From positions 42,915,854-42,979,853 of the forward strand of contig OY979716.1 of the NCBI GenBank assembly GCA_963855995.1: a stretch of DNA of 64,000 nucleotides, written 5' to 3'. The translations under genes and the position numbers were made by a program. Positions 11,460 to 22,774 of this stretch are shown piece after piece; position 1 is the first letter of the stretch; each line of letters starts with the position of its first letter. The notes beneath the pieces were generated by a model. The model was not told where the DNA came from. It ran no database searches and saw nothing but the letters and a program-made list of their open reading frames with translations. The DNA is from Muricea muricata. Taxonomy: Eukaryota > Cnidaria > Anthozoa > Malacalcyonacea > Plexauridae.

Positions 11460-11712
11460 CAAACGCAGCTATCACGCGGGTCACTGCGTAGCCAGTAGCC
11501 ACTGAGAATATGGCTACGCAGTGATGGGTAGCTAATAGCTCATTGATAATACATCAAACGCGGCGATCACGCTGCTATCACGCGGGTCACTGCGTAGCCA
11601 GTAGCCACTGAGAATATGGCTACACAATGATAATACATCAAACGCAGCTATAACGCGCGTCACTGTGTAGCCAGTAGCCACTGAGAATATGGCTACACAG
11701 TGATGGGTAGCT
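11460..11712. repeat. right subterminal tandem array of Merlin element
   Basis: About three imperfect copies (starting near 11462, 11570 and 11640) contain CACTGCGTAGCCAGTAGCCA followed by CTGAGAATATGGCTACRCA, preceded by AATACATCAAACGC. Each copy also contains an internal inversion (TAGCCAGTAGCCA against TGGCTA). The core is the reverse complement of the left-end array core. Confidence 0.85.
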
Positions 11713-11747
11713 AGTGGATGGGTATTCTACAATTTAGCCGTACAATG

Positions 11748-14359
11748 TGCAAAGAGTGCCTGAAAACAGAACATTACTCGAGGACACTTAAATCCAGAAG
11801 CAACAAAAGTAATAAACAAAGTCACTCAAAACATACTCGATTCGATTACATGTTGAAAGAAAAGCTAAATGAGAATAGTAGAGAAATGGCTGCAAAAGTC
11901 CACTAAATGCAAGTTAAGTTGAAATGCCTTGAGCAGTATCAGCAACAAATGAGTACAGTGGGAAATAGTACAGATGGTGACATCAGATCTTTATTCAAGC
12001 AGTTATATTATGGGCTGAGCAAGAACATTGACAAGCAAGAGAACAACATGTGTTACTGGGAGGATTGTTTTCATTTACAGCATGATCTTAAAACACCAGA
12101 GATGCTAATTAAACATATAAGTACTTGTCATATACCAACTGTTTCAGATGAGAGTCTAATTGATAGGAAATACCGAAGCAAATGGCTTGGTTGCGACAAA
12201 ACATTTTCCAAAAAGAAACTTCTCAGATCCCATATCATTGAACATACTGGAAGTGAATGCAATACATTTTTCTTAACACTTTTACAAGACCAAGCCAAAG
12301 CATTGAATACGCCCTCAAGACAAATGAGATGGCACCCCTTGGTCTTGAAGTGGTGTCTTTGTATTTATTCCAAGTCCCACTCAATTTATGATGACATATG
12401 TTTTTCAGGGTTCTTAAACCTTCCAAGTGGCAGAAGTCTTTGTGACTGATTTTTGTTCATCAAAATCTGGATGGCAAGTTTCGGTGCTGGATGCTATGAG
12501 AGAAAGTTTTTAAAAAACAGGGTGTGTCGGAAAGCGGAAAATTTGGTAGTCTTTTTTCAATGAAGTAAAAATAAAGGAAGGGTTGGTGTTTGACCCATCA
12601 TCATGGGAGTTAATTGGTTTCATTGACCTTGATCTTGATAAAAGTGATGCTGCAAATGCCAACTTGACAACATCATCAGTTCATACAAGTCTGGCAACTC
12701 ATGTATTACAATTTTATTTTAAAAGTATTTTTAGCAGTTTTCAGTTTCCTTATTATTTCTTGACAAATGGAATCTCAGCTCAGGACTTGAACAGAATATT
12801 TTGGCAAGGTGTTGGCTTGCTTAATTCTTTCGACTTCAAAGTCTTTCTAACTTGTTGTAATGGAGCATCAGAAAACCGTGCATTTATGGAATTGAATGGA
12901 TGTAATGAAACAGCATGACCAACAACTCATTTACTAACTTTCCTTTAATCTTCATGTCTGACCCCCCCCCCTCACCTCATCAAGAAGCTTTGTAAACAAT
13001 ATTTACAAGAGTGGCTTCAAGGAAAACTCTTCCAGATACACTAGATGCTTGCATTTGAATTCAAGAAATATTCTGTGGGAACATATTTATTCAGTCTATT
13101 TGCGGGACAAACAAAGACATCTATTTTCAACCGACGTTAGGTCTTTCCATGTTCATTTGGACAGTTTGAGCAAAATGTGTGTCAAATTGGCAGTTCAAGT
13201 GTTTAATTCAAAAAGTCCAAAAGGACACGGAAAATTATGAGAATGATGTAACACAATCGACCCACAAATATATTTTAAATTGTGAAACATTATGGAATTG
13301 TTTTAACAGCACGGAACCATTGACATCTCTTGAAGACACAGGAATACAAGCACTGGAGGATGTACTGTTATTTTTCAGAAATTGGAGAAATGAATTGGCT
13401 TCCATCTTTAAAACAAAGTCAGAACAGTCATGCCATTTCATCAGTTGGCAAACAATGTTTGATTTACAGGTACAAGAGAGAGTGGATCGCCCCATTATCT
13501 CCAAATCAGTCTCTATATAGTCAAATTGCTGGAATGACCCAAATGGCAAAAGCTTACAGCAGTTGCTTACAGCTACATGTCCCATCTTCTCATTACTTAC
13601 AGGGTGATTCACAGTCACACATGTAGCATTGCTATATAAAGAGCAATGGAACTGTCTTGTCACATGTGTGCAAAGAGAATTATCCCAGAACTTCCATGTT
13701 GTAAATTTATCCCAATGCACCCTAATGTGTCTTTTAGTCTAGTATACTAACATTTCCTGCTATACTAACTTTCAATTTTTCTCTGCACTTTTTAGGTTAC
13801 AATCAATGGACTTAAACAACTTATTAAATTCATTGGTGATCTGAAATTCACATCCCTCCATGGAAGTCATCTCTACATCATTCCTAAGAGAATAAGTCAG
13901 GATGTGGTTGAATCATTTTTTTCAATCCAGCGGCAAGCATGTGGGGGTACTAGTAACATGACGGCATATACCTACGGATATAATGTCAATAGTATGATAA
14001 GTTATGCAGAAGCAAGATGCCTGTCAAGTAAGCAAACCAACATATATGAGGTTGATGAAATTGAACTTAGTCAAGCACAGCAGTGTGGTAATACTACCAG
14101 TCTTGCCAAGAGGAAAAATGTTAAGGGAATTTTTTTCCACCCATTTGTGGCCAGTTTACCTTTAGGAATTTTTTATCTTCTGAAAATTTTTTCACAGGGT
14201 TCAGGTCAGCAACTATGTGGTAAGCCTGTGTGGCAGCTGGTCAATTTGCAGGAAGGTTTGGTAGCACTTTTGAATGTATTTTTGATGATTGGCTCTCGAG
14301 TGGTTGTCAAACAAAATGGAAATGTGTTAATATCAGTGTCCATTTTGCTATACATTTAA
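11748..14359 (+). pseudogene. P-superfamily (THAP9-like) transposase, 3' part
   Basis: This continues, in frame, the ORF cut at 4635. In order: CKECLKTEHYSRTLKSRSN; a C2H2-like segment (CYWEDCFHLQ, 12045-12080, and CDKTFSKKKLLRSHIIEH, about 12190-12245); the hallmark MRWHPLVLKWCLCIYSKS (about 12325); the RNase H start FNEVKIKEGLVFD (about 12556); IGFIDLDLDKS; a block around LATHVLQFYFKS; CCNGASENRAF (about 12855); the insertion-domain block SRNILWEHIYSVYLRD (13060); and the C-terminal block VVESFFSIQRQACGG (about 13900). These match the order in P/THAP9 transposases. The two positions that are catalytic Asp in the family (LDEMKI and SDGAS) both read Asn here. Several stops and frameshifts break it up. 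Not functional. Confidence 0.85.
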
Positions 14360-14762
14360 GAATTTGCTGTACCTTCTTCAATATTCAATATTTTTTGCTC
14401 AAAAATGGTAGAAACATTAGTGATTCATTCAGTTGTGCATTCAGGAATAAAGGATACAACAGAATTGATTTCACCATTGGAAGGTAAAAATGTGTATTTA
14501 AGTATAAATCAATATTGCAGCATGTTAGATTTACAGTACACTATAAATATTTCACTGTATTTTTTCCCAGTTCTACTAAAGTCCTACCAAACCTTGCTGA
14601 AAGTCTCTGGGCTCAGTTCCCACCCCTTACCTGCCTTGCAGGCTAATTCAGTATGGTGATACTACAGGTATGGCCTGAAATGGCCAAGAGGAAAAATGTT
14701 ATTGGATTATTCCATCCACTTGTGGCCAGTTTTATTTAGCTTGTGAAGTTTTTCACGGGATT
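14087..14762 (+). repeat. diverged direct repeat near the P-element 3' end
   Basis: The segment from GGTAATACTACCAG (14087) to about 14200 recurs from GGTGATACTACAGG (14653) to about 14762. Both contain GCCAAGAGGAAAAATGTTA, TTGTGGCCAGTTT and a TTTTTCACRGG end. Probably the untranslated or terminal region of the P-type element; terminal inverted repeats were not located. Confidence 0.65.
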
Positions 14763-15228
14763 TAGAATTGTCATACTAAATTCTCATATGTCACCGACAT
14801 TGTTGTTTATCACAATTGTTGCTTATTACTCATGCGCAAAATCCCCTTTATGAATGTTCGTCTTGAATAATCACCAACAATGACAAGCCAATCATAATTT
14901 TCATAAACAATCAAAGTATATTTCTTAAGAAATATGCAATTAAAAATCGAGAGGAGTTACTGTCCCAAATCGGACCTAAATCACTCAAGTCAGAATATGC
15001 AACTACTGTACATAAAAATACTAGAGGTCGTCGACCATTTAAATATTGAATGTGCATCAGTGGCAGTGCTAGTCCAAACAACTTGGAAGGACTATTCCAA
15101 TTTACCATGTTTATGGACTGCAAAAATCAATTTCTAAGGACCACAGACATTATCCTATGTAAGCAACCAGATTTTAAGCAATAAATTATTTTTGTACATG
15201 TCAATGTTTATTGTGTTGATATTTACTT
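14763..15228. other. gene-free stretch
   Basis: No gene or repeat structure recognised. Confidence 0.4.
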
Positions 15229-16164
15229 TAACTCTCGTTTATGGCCTCAAGAAGTGATTTTATTTGTCTCTCTTTTTCCTTTCCTAAATAGGTCAGCTTC
15301 CCTATAGCCTTAAATTTTTGCAAGCTCTTTACCTTGAAGGTTGCTGAAAATTGTCTCTGATTCTTCTAGGGGTAGAGTTTTGAGGTGGCACAGAAATTTT
15401 TCTATGGTAGGAACAGTAAAATCATTCCTCAACATTGTAATTTCGGGGTTTTTCATAACGGGGAGTTTAGAAGATTTGGAAACAGATTTTGATCCTTTAA
15501 CTTGTTGTCTTAACGACACGCTGTTTTTGTTTGGTTTGAGGCCTTCTTTCTCACGAAAAATTTGTTGCTTAGATTTTAAAAAAAAGATAACAATCCTTTG
15601 TAAAACAACAACAGATGTTACTGCATCTGTCCCTGGCGTCAATAGTTCATTCCACTTATCACAGAGCTGTTTATTAACGGAAATTTGTTCCAGGTAATAT
15701 TTCAAAATGTTGCTCTTCTCCCTTTGAATATTGTGAGGGCTTAAAATACTTTCGACTACAATGTGCAGCAATGTAAAAGAAGGAAGTACGTTTGCATGGG
15801 CACAAAATCTGTACGACTCGTCGCACTGTAAAAACATCTTCCAATGATGAAATCACTGCCAATACATCTCTTCTATATCCCCATACAAAACTTGCGTATC
15901 TTCCTGTACTTTTTCTCTTGCTGCTAATTCCTCTTGGCCTGTACCAATAACGTCTCTTGCCCTTTTTATAGCTTATCCAGCATGATACAGTATGGTTTCA
16001 TGGTCGTCAGTTTCGTTGCTTATGGGTTTAATAGCCAAAAAAGCAGGTTGATTGACACAAGTAGTAGAATCGAAAGTAGATTCTACTAATCCAGTAAAAG
16101 AAGCTGCCTTTTCGGGGGAATTTTTAAATGGTATCGGAATTTTATCTTCTGTTTCACCCACCAT
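15229..16164 (-). pseudogene. unidentified decayed gene
   Basis: Reading the minus strand from ATG at 16164: a 63-codon start (MVGETEDKIPIPFKN), an in-frame TAG (15970), then the same frame with KRARDVIGTGQEELAA, another stop near 15855, then a 176-codon open run (15837-15310) with QCDESYRFCAHANVLPSF and NKQLCDKWNELLTPGTDAV. A frameshift then gives a C-terminus, IGKLTYLGKEKERQIKSLL, ending near 15230. The consistent frame across the stops suggests a real gene that decayed by point mutation. I do not recognise a domain. The cysteine/histidine content (QCDESYRFCAH) is low, and a transposon-borne origin is likely from context only. Confidence 0.45.
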
Positions 16165-16450
16165 ATTGAGTAAATGTTTATGTTGCTATGGTAACATCAC
16201 AGCATTAGTAGGCTTGTTACCAGTCTATTGCATCACACATAGTTTGGCGCGCCTATCTTCGTTTCACCGCCCTCTATATAAGTGCCCTGGTGGGAGCCCT
16301 TTCCAAATATTCCAATCATATATTCCTGTGTCATATAATATAGCCTTGGCCTTGCAGTGTAGATTGATAAGTATGTGATTGAAGATATAAGGGTAAACAA
16401 ATTTAAGTGTCACGAAACTGAAATTTTGCATTCATGTTGGGTTGTCTGAA

Positions 16451-16500
16451 AAACACTGACACTGACACGCTGACACTGACATGGAAAACGCTGACATGGA
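16451..16500. repeat. (CTGACA)n-like microsatellite
   Basis: Imperfect CACTGA/CTGACA repeats lie just outside the left inverted repeat of the 16.5-19.35-kb element. The rest of 16165-16450 shows nothing. Confidence 0.8.
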
Positions 16501-19354
16501 AAACAAATAGATAACATTTTGCCTTTGTCTGTTTAGTTATAGATACACGGTATGACGTTATGAGGTAAGAAAAAAAGTGGCCGCCGGGGCGAGTGGGTCA
16601 CCAATCTTCCTACCACACTACAGGGACCGCAGAGAGGGTGGAGCTGGGGAGGCTTCAGCCTCCTCACTTTTCATCGCAGATGAAGTTTTATACGCTGCTA
16701 CTGCGCAATGGTGTTAACAAATCAGCAAATTTATAGCTTATATAAATTTAAGTTAATGAGGCAACGTGTTGAAGGTAAGCTTTTATGTTAAAGGTGCGAA
16801 AAGATAGTTCCTTCCAAATACGTCAGTGAGATAATCCCGTCTTATCTTATCGAGTTATAGTAATAGCTGAAAGCCAAAACTTCGGTCTAGCTGCATGCCT
16901 TTCACATGAAATGCTCGTGTGATTGCATAGGCATGTAAAACCTCCTGTGGTGTGGACGGGAATTAACCAATGATAAGGCTTATTCCAGCACAGGGTATTT
17001 GCGCATATTATGCGGATCACATCATAGGACCACCATTCACAGTTAGCACTCGTGCAGTAAACTTGTTTAAGAAAATTTTTCATCGAAATGCCTCCTGTTC
17101 GTCGTAAAAACGTCAAAGGGATTTCTAACCGCAGTAATCGATCTCAATCAACGGCGGCCAATAGTGATGCGGAGAGTTTACGACGCCATTGTACTGGGAG
17201 AGGACTACCTAACCATCGACAAAAGAATGCTTTAATCTCTTGGCTGCAACAGCATGCAACCACTTTGTCTTCGAGGCCAATGGTAGATGCCACAGGGAAC
17301 GCAAATTTGCTGTCTACGTCGACGTGAAAACCCACAATCTTCATTATTTCCCGAGGACCACTTGGCGTAAATAAGATATGATCAATTGTTCTTCGTACCA
17401 AACCGAACGTCGCGTCTCAGTCTGTAGAAGAACGAACTTGTATAGTGTCTCCAACATCGTTTCAAGCATGCGTGTATACTTGCTGTTAACGTGGTTTCTT
17501 CCCTGCGCTCAGGCGAGTATGGTACAGCAGACATTACAACAACACCAACGTTGATCTGAAGAGGATTGTGGCACCTAGTGAGTGTCACACCAGATATTAC
17601 ATTTATCATGATGCGCGCTAGCTGTGTATGGTATCGTAAGTATTCCGGCATTCCAAAATTTGTATTGCATATTTCGTTTAAAATCTAATCAAAATGCACA
17701 CAGTGCATTTGTGGTAGGACAGGGGCATAAATAAGGCTTGCTAAGAGAGATTATTAATGTGTAATCTTACCTGATCTGAACAGCTGAATATATTTTGACG
17801 CGGTTTTAGACATGCGGTACAAATATGATTGCTTTCCTACATGAGATATCTTGAGAAATACTGAGCACAAGATCTGTATGTGACACATATCAAGAAATTC
17901 TATCCCGGTATTACGACCAGTGGAAAAAAAAAATCTGCTTTCACCATGGTTAATCTATTTCTTCAAACTGTACTTAAATTTCAATCTTTGCATTAAAAAA
18001 ATTAATATTAATTCTAGCGGCATTTGGCATCTTATTAGAGCTAAATTTTGATACAGTTTATTTGTTTCAAATTGGTTTCTGCTTGAGTCTCATAATCAAA
18101 CACTGTACTGACTTGTGAAACATAGCGGTTTGCACAGTGAGTTAAGCATAGCTAGCTGTCAGTCTGCGTTCGCCGCTCGGAATTGCAAAGTATAAGCTTC
18201 AATATATCGATTAAAACGCAGTCGATTTGTGAAATTAACGACAAAAGTTTCCAAAAATATTGAAAATGAAGACAAGGGCAAAACAATGTTTTTAATATGC
18301 CAAGTCATTTTTATTCTTGCCAAAAAACACAACTCACATGCAGTCATGTGAAGTTGTGAACGTGATTAAAACAGAATAAACAAATAAAAAAAATTATATA
18401 TACATATATATATATATGCTGAACTGCATGCTGAAATCATGTGGAACTGATTAAATAGCGATGAACAAATACTTCAAAATGGCTAGAATGGTCAGCTCTG
18501 TTTTCCGTATTACCAATGGTTTAATAATTTAATTGTACTATAGAAGCTTTGTGGGGAAGCTGCTGGTATTTGTCTGGCCCCATCCAGGTTTCCTGTACAC
18601 AAGGTTTTTCCCGGCCACCCTGATGATCCAGCCGTAATAAAACCAATGGTAATGCCTAAACAGCAAGTCTTACCATTTCCTGGCAAAAGCTGTCTTCCAT
18701 ATGACTACAGCTGTTCTGGGAGTTGGGTCCATTCGTCTATGCGGAATGCACATTAGTGCATTTGTGGGGATGAAGTCTCTAAAATGTCAACTTCAGCCCC
18801 ATAGACTCAATACGTCACATATATACAATATCTATCTGAGAACTGTCCATAGGGGCCTAGCGCCCCTTGGTCAGGTTAAGGACTGTTCATTGGAGTTTTT
18901 ATGCTCCCTGGACAGGTTGGGGCCTAAGGACTGTCCAAGTGTTGTTATCTTGGTCAGGTTTCGTCAGGGATTGGCCACCCCTGGCAAGGCTCTGTTACAG
19001 AGCATTTTCAGTTCAGAATCAGTGCAGCATAGGATGTGACATGAGTAGGGATGAAGCCACGCATTGTACAATTGGAGTCTTCTTACCCCAGAACCCCTTC
19101 TCCCACATAAACTTTGCATTTTTTAAGTGTTATTTTTTATTCAACAGCTTGGGTCATTAACTGCAAAGATACTAAAACTGCAGATGAATCCAAATTTCCC
19201 GGAGAACAAACTCCCTAAAAACCGTGGAAGGATTACGCATATTCTGAGTTTTACCTTAGCCTCCCCACTTCAAATTACGCTCCGCCTTGCACTATGACGT
19301 CTACTGAGCATCTATAACTGAAAAGACAACAGCAAAATGTTATCTATTTAGTTT
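16501..19354. mobile_element. element with about 60-bp inverted terminal repeats, SAP-like ORF inside
   Basis: The left end (16501-16560) and right end (19293-19354) are inverted repeats over about 60 bp: TAGATAACATTTTGCC and TATAGAT...TATGACGT match the reverse complement of the right end with about eight mismatches. The only ORF with a visible motif is at 17088-17327. The remainder (17330-19290, including a TA-rich microsatellite at 18397-18418 and a segment of GGCCT/AGGACTGTCC repeats at 18845-18980) shows no coding sequence. Class not established; inverted ends and a SAP-like N-terminus would also fit a DIRS/Ngaro- or Crypton-related element. Confidence 0.6.
17088..17327 (+). CDS. SAP-like short ORF
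   Basis: A 79-codon ORF with a basic start (MPPVRRKNVKGISNRSNRS) followed at residues about 30-57 by SLRRHCTGRGLPNHRQKNAL. This fits the SAP helix-extended-loop-helix pattern (hydrophobic L, basic, G-L-P, then K/A-L), a DNA-binding fold. The ORF starts about 590 bp inside the left inverted repeat. Similar MPP-basic-SAP starts occur in multicopy cnidarian ORFs (recall, not searched). The rest of the original protein is not visible downstream, so this is probably a fragment. Confidence 0.4.
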   Translation: MPPVRRKNVKGISNRSNRSQSTAANSDAESLRRHCTGRGLPNHRQKNALISWLQQHATTLSSRPMVDATGNANLLSTST

Positions 19355-20817
19355 ATATAATAAAACAGTTTAAAGTAAAAAAGTTTAGCAAAATAAGCTT
19401 TATTGAGCGGCCCTGTAGTGCAGCAAAAAGATTTTCGCACGTCATTTGACGTGATAGCAATCCACACAAAATAAGCATGCCTGCCTTCGGCTGCTGATAA
19501 TTTTGGAATAGCTGTTTATTGAAATGGTATCTCCCAATAGATCACGGTTCTAGACCGATGAAAATCTATATTGTGCTCTGATTAATACATGAAAAATTAT
19601 CGCACAATACTGTAATATTCTATATCTTTATTCTATTTTGATACTATATACCCTTGTTCTCAGACTCAGTATTAATCCTATATCTATATATCCTATAATC
19701 GTGTTTTCCAAACCCTTTCTAAAGTGTCTATATTCCTTATATGGTACTACTAATTCTACAATGTCATTTACTAGCTTAATAATGTCCAATTATCACAAAT
19801 ACCACTGTACCATCTATGAATATTGAAAACTATTACTTGACTGTTAATAATAGTAATATTGTTAACAAAGGTTATGGTAGCCTGAGTAGCAGGCGTTTTC
19901 CCGTTATACGAAACATCGAATTAGTGTTAATCTTATTCATTTTGATAACGAAGGCACTGAAATAGTGGACTTTAGTACATAGTATAAACACTAATTAGAG
20001 TTTAGAACAACATATAGACTCTACATTTGCTGCGCATGCTTGCATATTTGTTGATTTGGGCATTATGGGCGGTAGCGGTATGGCAAAAAACCCCCAATCG
20101 GTTCACACACATAGATTAGGTAAAGAGCAATTTGCATCCAAGCACTAATTAAGCGCAAACATTTTTACGGGTTTGTCCACGTCTGTAACGTAGAGACCCA
20201 CAGAATGAGACTGAAGGCGATTACAAAACGCGACACGATTTTTTTTTCCAAACCAAAAGCGCCAATGGAAAGAAATTTTGCAAGATTTACATGCCAAATG
20301 GTTTAAATTGCTAATATGTTTCCGAACGATTGAGTAAAGTGGAAAATTATAAAAGTTAAACGACAGTGAAAATTCGAAGTTCACCGCGCTCGGTCTGTGT
20401 AGGCCTCAATGTTTGCAGTTTGAAACGCGACATTTTCCGTTATAATTGTTACTGCTGGTTTCAAATGATCAAAACTAAGCTCGTTTACCTTGAAGAAACG
20501 ATTATTTATGAGTGTCATCAATTTTGTATAATTTGAAAACATATGCAAGCTTCTACTTGAAGAATTTTGTGTTTTATAATAAAATTGATCAACATGCATC
20601 AAAACATGGCATAATATGACAGTTGCAATTATTACAGACCATCAGATTTTGTATCTAAATAGCTTCCCCATGAAAATATCTGCGCATAGCGATTGGCGAA
20701 TTGCTGTAATTCATGCAAAATAAGTATTCGGAAAGTTGTTGTTTATTGTTCGTTGGTAGTATAAAGTTAAAAGTTTTTTCGAACAAAGCCTCCTCCATAT
20801 ATCACAGCTGTGTGAAT
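19355..20817. other. gene-free AT-rich stretch
   Basis: No ORF with motifs, no clear repeat. The short ORFs at 19638 (+) and 20145-20602 (-) look like chance. Confidence 0.4.
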
Positions 20818-22110
20818 ATGGCAGAGTTTAATTTTCCCATGAAAGCAGGCACAAGATTTAGATATTCCGCAATTTCTATGGAAAGATGTGTCGGATAAAC
20901 AAGAAGTTGGTGGCGGTTCTTTTGGTATTGTATACCATGGGAAATACAATGGCTGAGATATTGTTGTAAAGCGTCTTAGATCGAGAGAACAACAAAGCAA
21001 GAAAATCTTTCTGAAGGACGCGCGCATACTTAACAAGGTGAAAAACCACGATAAAATCGTCGAGTTTATTGCTTTTTGTAATGATCCTTACGCTATAATG
21101 CTTGAGTACCTTTGCTTTGATTTCGTCAAATTTCGAATGGATAAATAATGCAGCTCGCTTGGAAACCTTTTGCAATTCTTGGACAAACAGTGTGATTTCA
21201 CGTCCTTCGAGAAATAACCGCTTCAAATTTCCAATGATATCAGCGAAGGTCTGTCTTTCCTACACAGTAACGGTATCGCCCATCGTGATGTCAAGCCTGA
21301 GAATATTTTAGTTACAAACCAGCACTACGCAGGGATTGTAGACGACGCTGATCGGGTTAAAGAAATATTTCATGATGAACCCGTACGTGCAAAATTAGTG
21401 GATTTCGGAGAAAGCAAGGACGCTAACATTCAAACTCAAACACTTGTCGCATCGCACACCCACCGTGTTGATTGAGGCACACCAGTTTCTATTGCTACCG
21501 AATTTTATTTGCGGGATGGTTGCAAATGCTACTCTTGAGGAGTTAAAGCGGGCTGACATGTGAGCTTTTGGACTGCTCATGTACTGCCTATTGAATCCAG
21601 AAATTGATGCACCTTACCTAAATGATATTGTGTCAGCAGGATTACAACAATCCGTTGAAACTTTGAAGAAGCTTCTCGACAACAAACAACTGCCACAGGA
21701 CGGAAAGAAATACGAAATCCATCTAATACAAGAATGGTTGACTTTGAACAAAACGTTTAAAGCTTGCGCGCAGTTTGACCCAAAAATGTGACCAACTGCA
21801 TTGGAACTGAATGGTTTGCTGGCAAAAAATCCACCTGAAGCTAACCTCATCTTTGCAAACCTTAGTGTCAGTCAGTCAACCGCGTTAGAAATTTTGGAAG
21901 GAAACGCTGCGTTGTCCAAAAGTGGTCGAGAGGAATTAATTAATGCAATTTTATCAAAAAGCAAATCGTCAACGGGATATTGATTCAAACCAAGGACTTG
22001 ACTAATGATTCCTGTGTGTCGCTTGTTGAATGGATTAAAAGACTGGTACTTTCTGGAGTATCGACATCAAACCAACATAGCCTGGCATGGGTTACAAGAG
22101 CCCCGAGAGG
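20818..22110 (+). pseudogene. eukaryotic-type protein kinase pseudogene
   Basis: From ATG 20818 (MAEFNFPMKAGTRFRY) the plus strand reads, after a one-base frameshift near 20896, the glycine loop GGGSFGIVYHGKY (about 20908) and VVKRLRS (lysine of the VAxK site). HRDVKPENIL follows (21281; catalytic loop with D), then VDFGESKD (21401; DFG). A decayed activation-segment end, GTPVSIATEF, stands where GTxxYxAPE is expected (about 21478), and then DMxAFGLLMYCLLNP (about 21557). A C-terminal extension has VSQSTALEILEGNAALSKSG. At least six nonsense codons (20897, 20955, 21146, 21471, 21537, 21561) lie in the kinase frame. The run ends at a GTATGT donor near 22110. It is on the same strand as the MULE transposase at 26.3-30.6 kb with only a later foldback insertion between them. 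It is either an upstream module of that element or a separate decayed gene. Confidence 0.8.
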
Positions 22111-22257
22111 TATGTAAAAACCATATGAAAATAGTCGGTACGTAAAAAATTCATATTTGCAACTTGTATTTGCTTGGCTTTGTTTCAAGGGCCTTTGGCA
22201 ACGACTTGCTCATGGCCAAATTTTAAAAAATCTGTTTTTTATTCGGCATGTACTAAA

Positions 22258-22390
22258 ACCTGGAACAGCAATACGTAACACCGGAACACACACGAAACAG
22301 CCCGAAACACACACGGAACAGTCCAGAACAACACGGAACAGCCCGGAACATGCGCTGAATGGCCCAGAGCACACGTGGAACAGCACATTC
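22258..22390. repeat. GGAACACACAC-type tandem tract, left end of foldback
   Basis: Irregular 10-13-bp units of the type CCGGAACACACACGGAACAG. Equivalent tracts lie in the centre (25117-25222, same orientation) and at the right end (about 25972-26088, reverse complement). Confidence 0.85.
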
Positions 22391-22774
22391 TTGCTGTTTA
22401 TTATTTTATTCTTAACGGAGGTATTTATTTCACCAATAATTAAATTCCTTCCGAACTCTTAAATTATATAATAAATCAAGTGCAAAGCAGCCATAATATT
22501 GAATGGACGGAATTAAATTTGATGCTCACTAGAAACAACTGCCAAAACACGATGCTACAAGATTTTGCTTGTCTTTTAGTCCAGCGGATATTTAAAAAAA
22601 TCATGCAGTTTGCGAATAAACATGATTCACGTATCAGACCATGAACTTTTAGTTTACCCTATAATGTACCACAACAAAAAAACTATGTCTGCGTATCGAT
22701 CCTCACATGATTCTTTGCAAACCTACAATTTCAAAAGTCAACAATTCTACAGATGACTGCATGATATCATTTAA

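Larger units (their letters stand above)
4636..11739. mobile_element. Merlin (IS1016-like) DNA transposon, 7.1 kb, inserted in a P element
   Basis: The ends are inverted repeats of about 25 bp: left GGAGCGATTGTAGAATACCC (4636), and the reverse complement of the right end reads GGCTAAATTGTAGAATACCC (ending 11739). They are flanked by an 8-bp target duplication, GTACAAGG (4628-4635) and GTACAATG (11740-11747), with one mismatch. GG ends and an 8-9-bp duplication are typical of Merlin, and the transposase inside (9836-10843) is of that superfamily. Most Merlin elements I know of are shorter and carry only a transposase. This one also holds a DUF3987-type gene (6717-8935, -), inverted subterminal repeat arrays, and several MITE insertions. 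It splits the P transposase reading frame exactly between two codons. Confidence 0.8.

Noticed and set aside
11460-11712. Subterminal repeats considered as CRISPR or tRNA-like
   Set aside because: No spacers, no cloverleaf; orientation matches the other end of the Merlin element.
12961-12972. C-run, and the G-run at 32404-32419, as signals
   Set aside because: Simple homopolymers; no regulatory context.
13235-13720. 161-codon minus-strand ORF
   Set aside because: Antisense to the P transposase; contains no recognisable motif.
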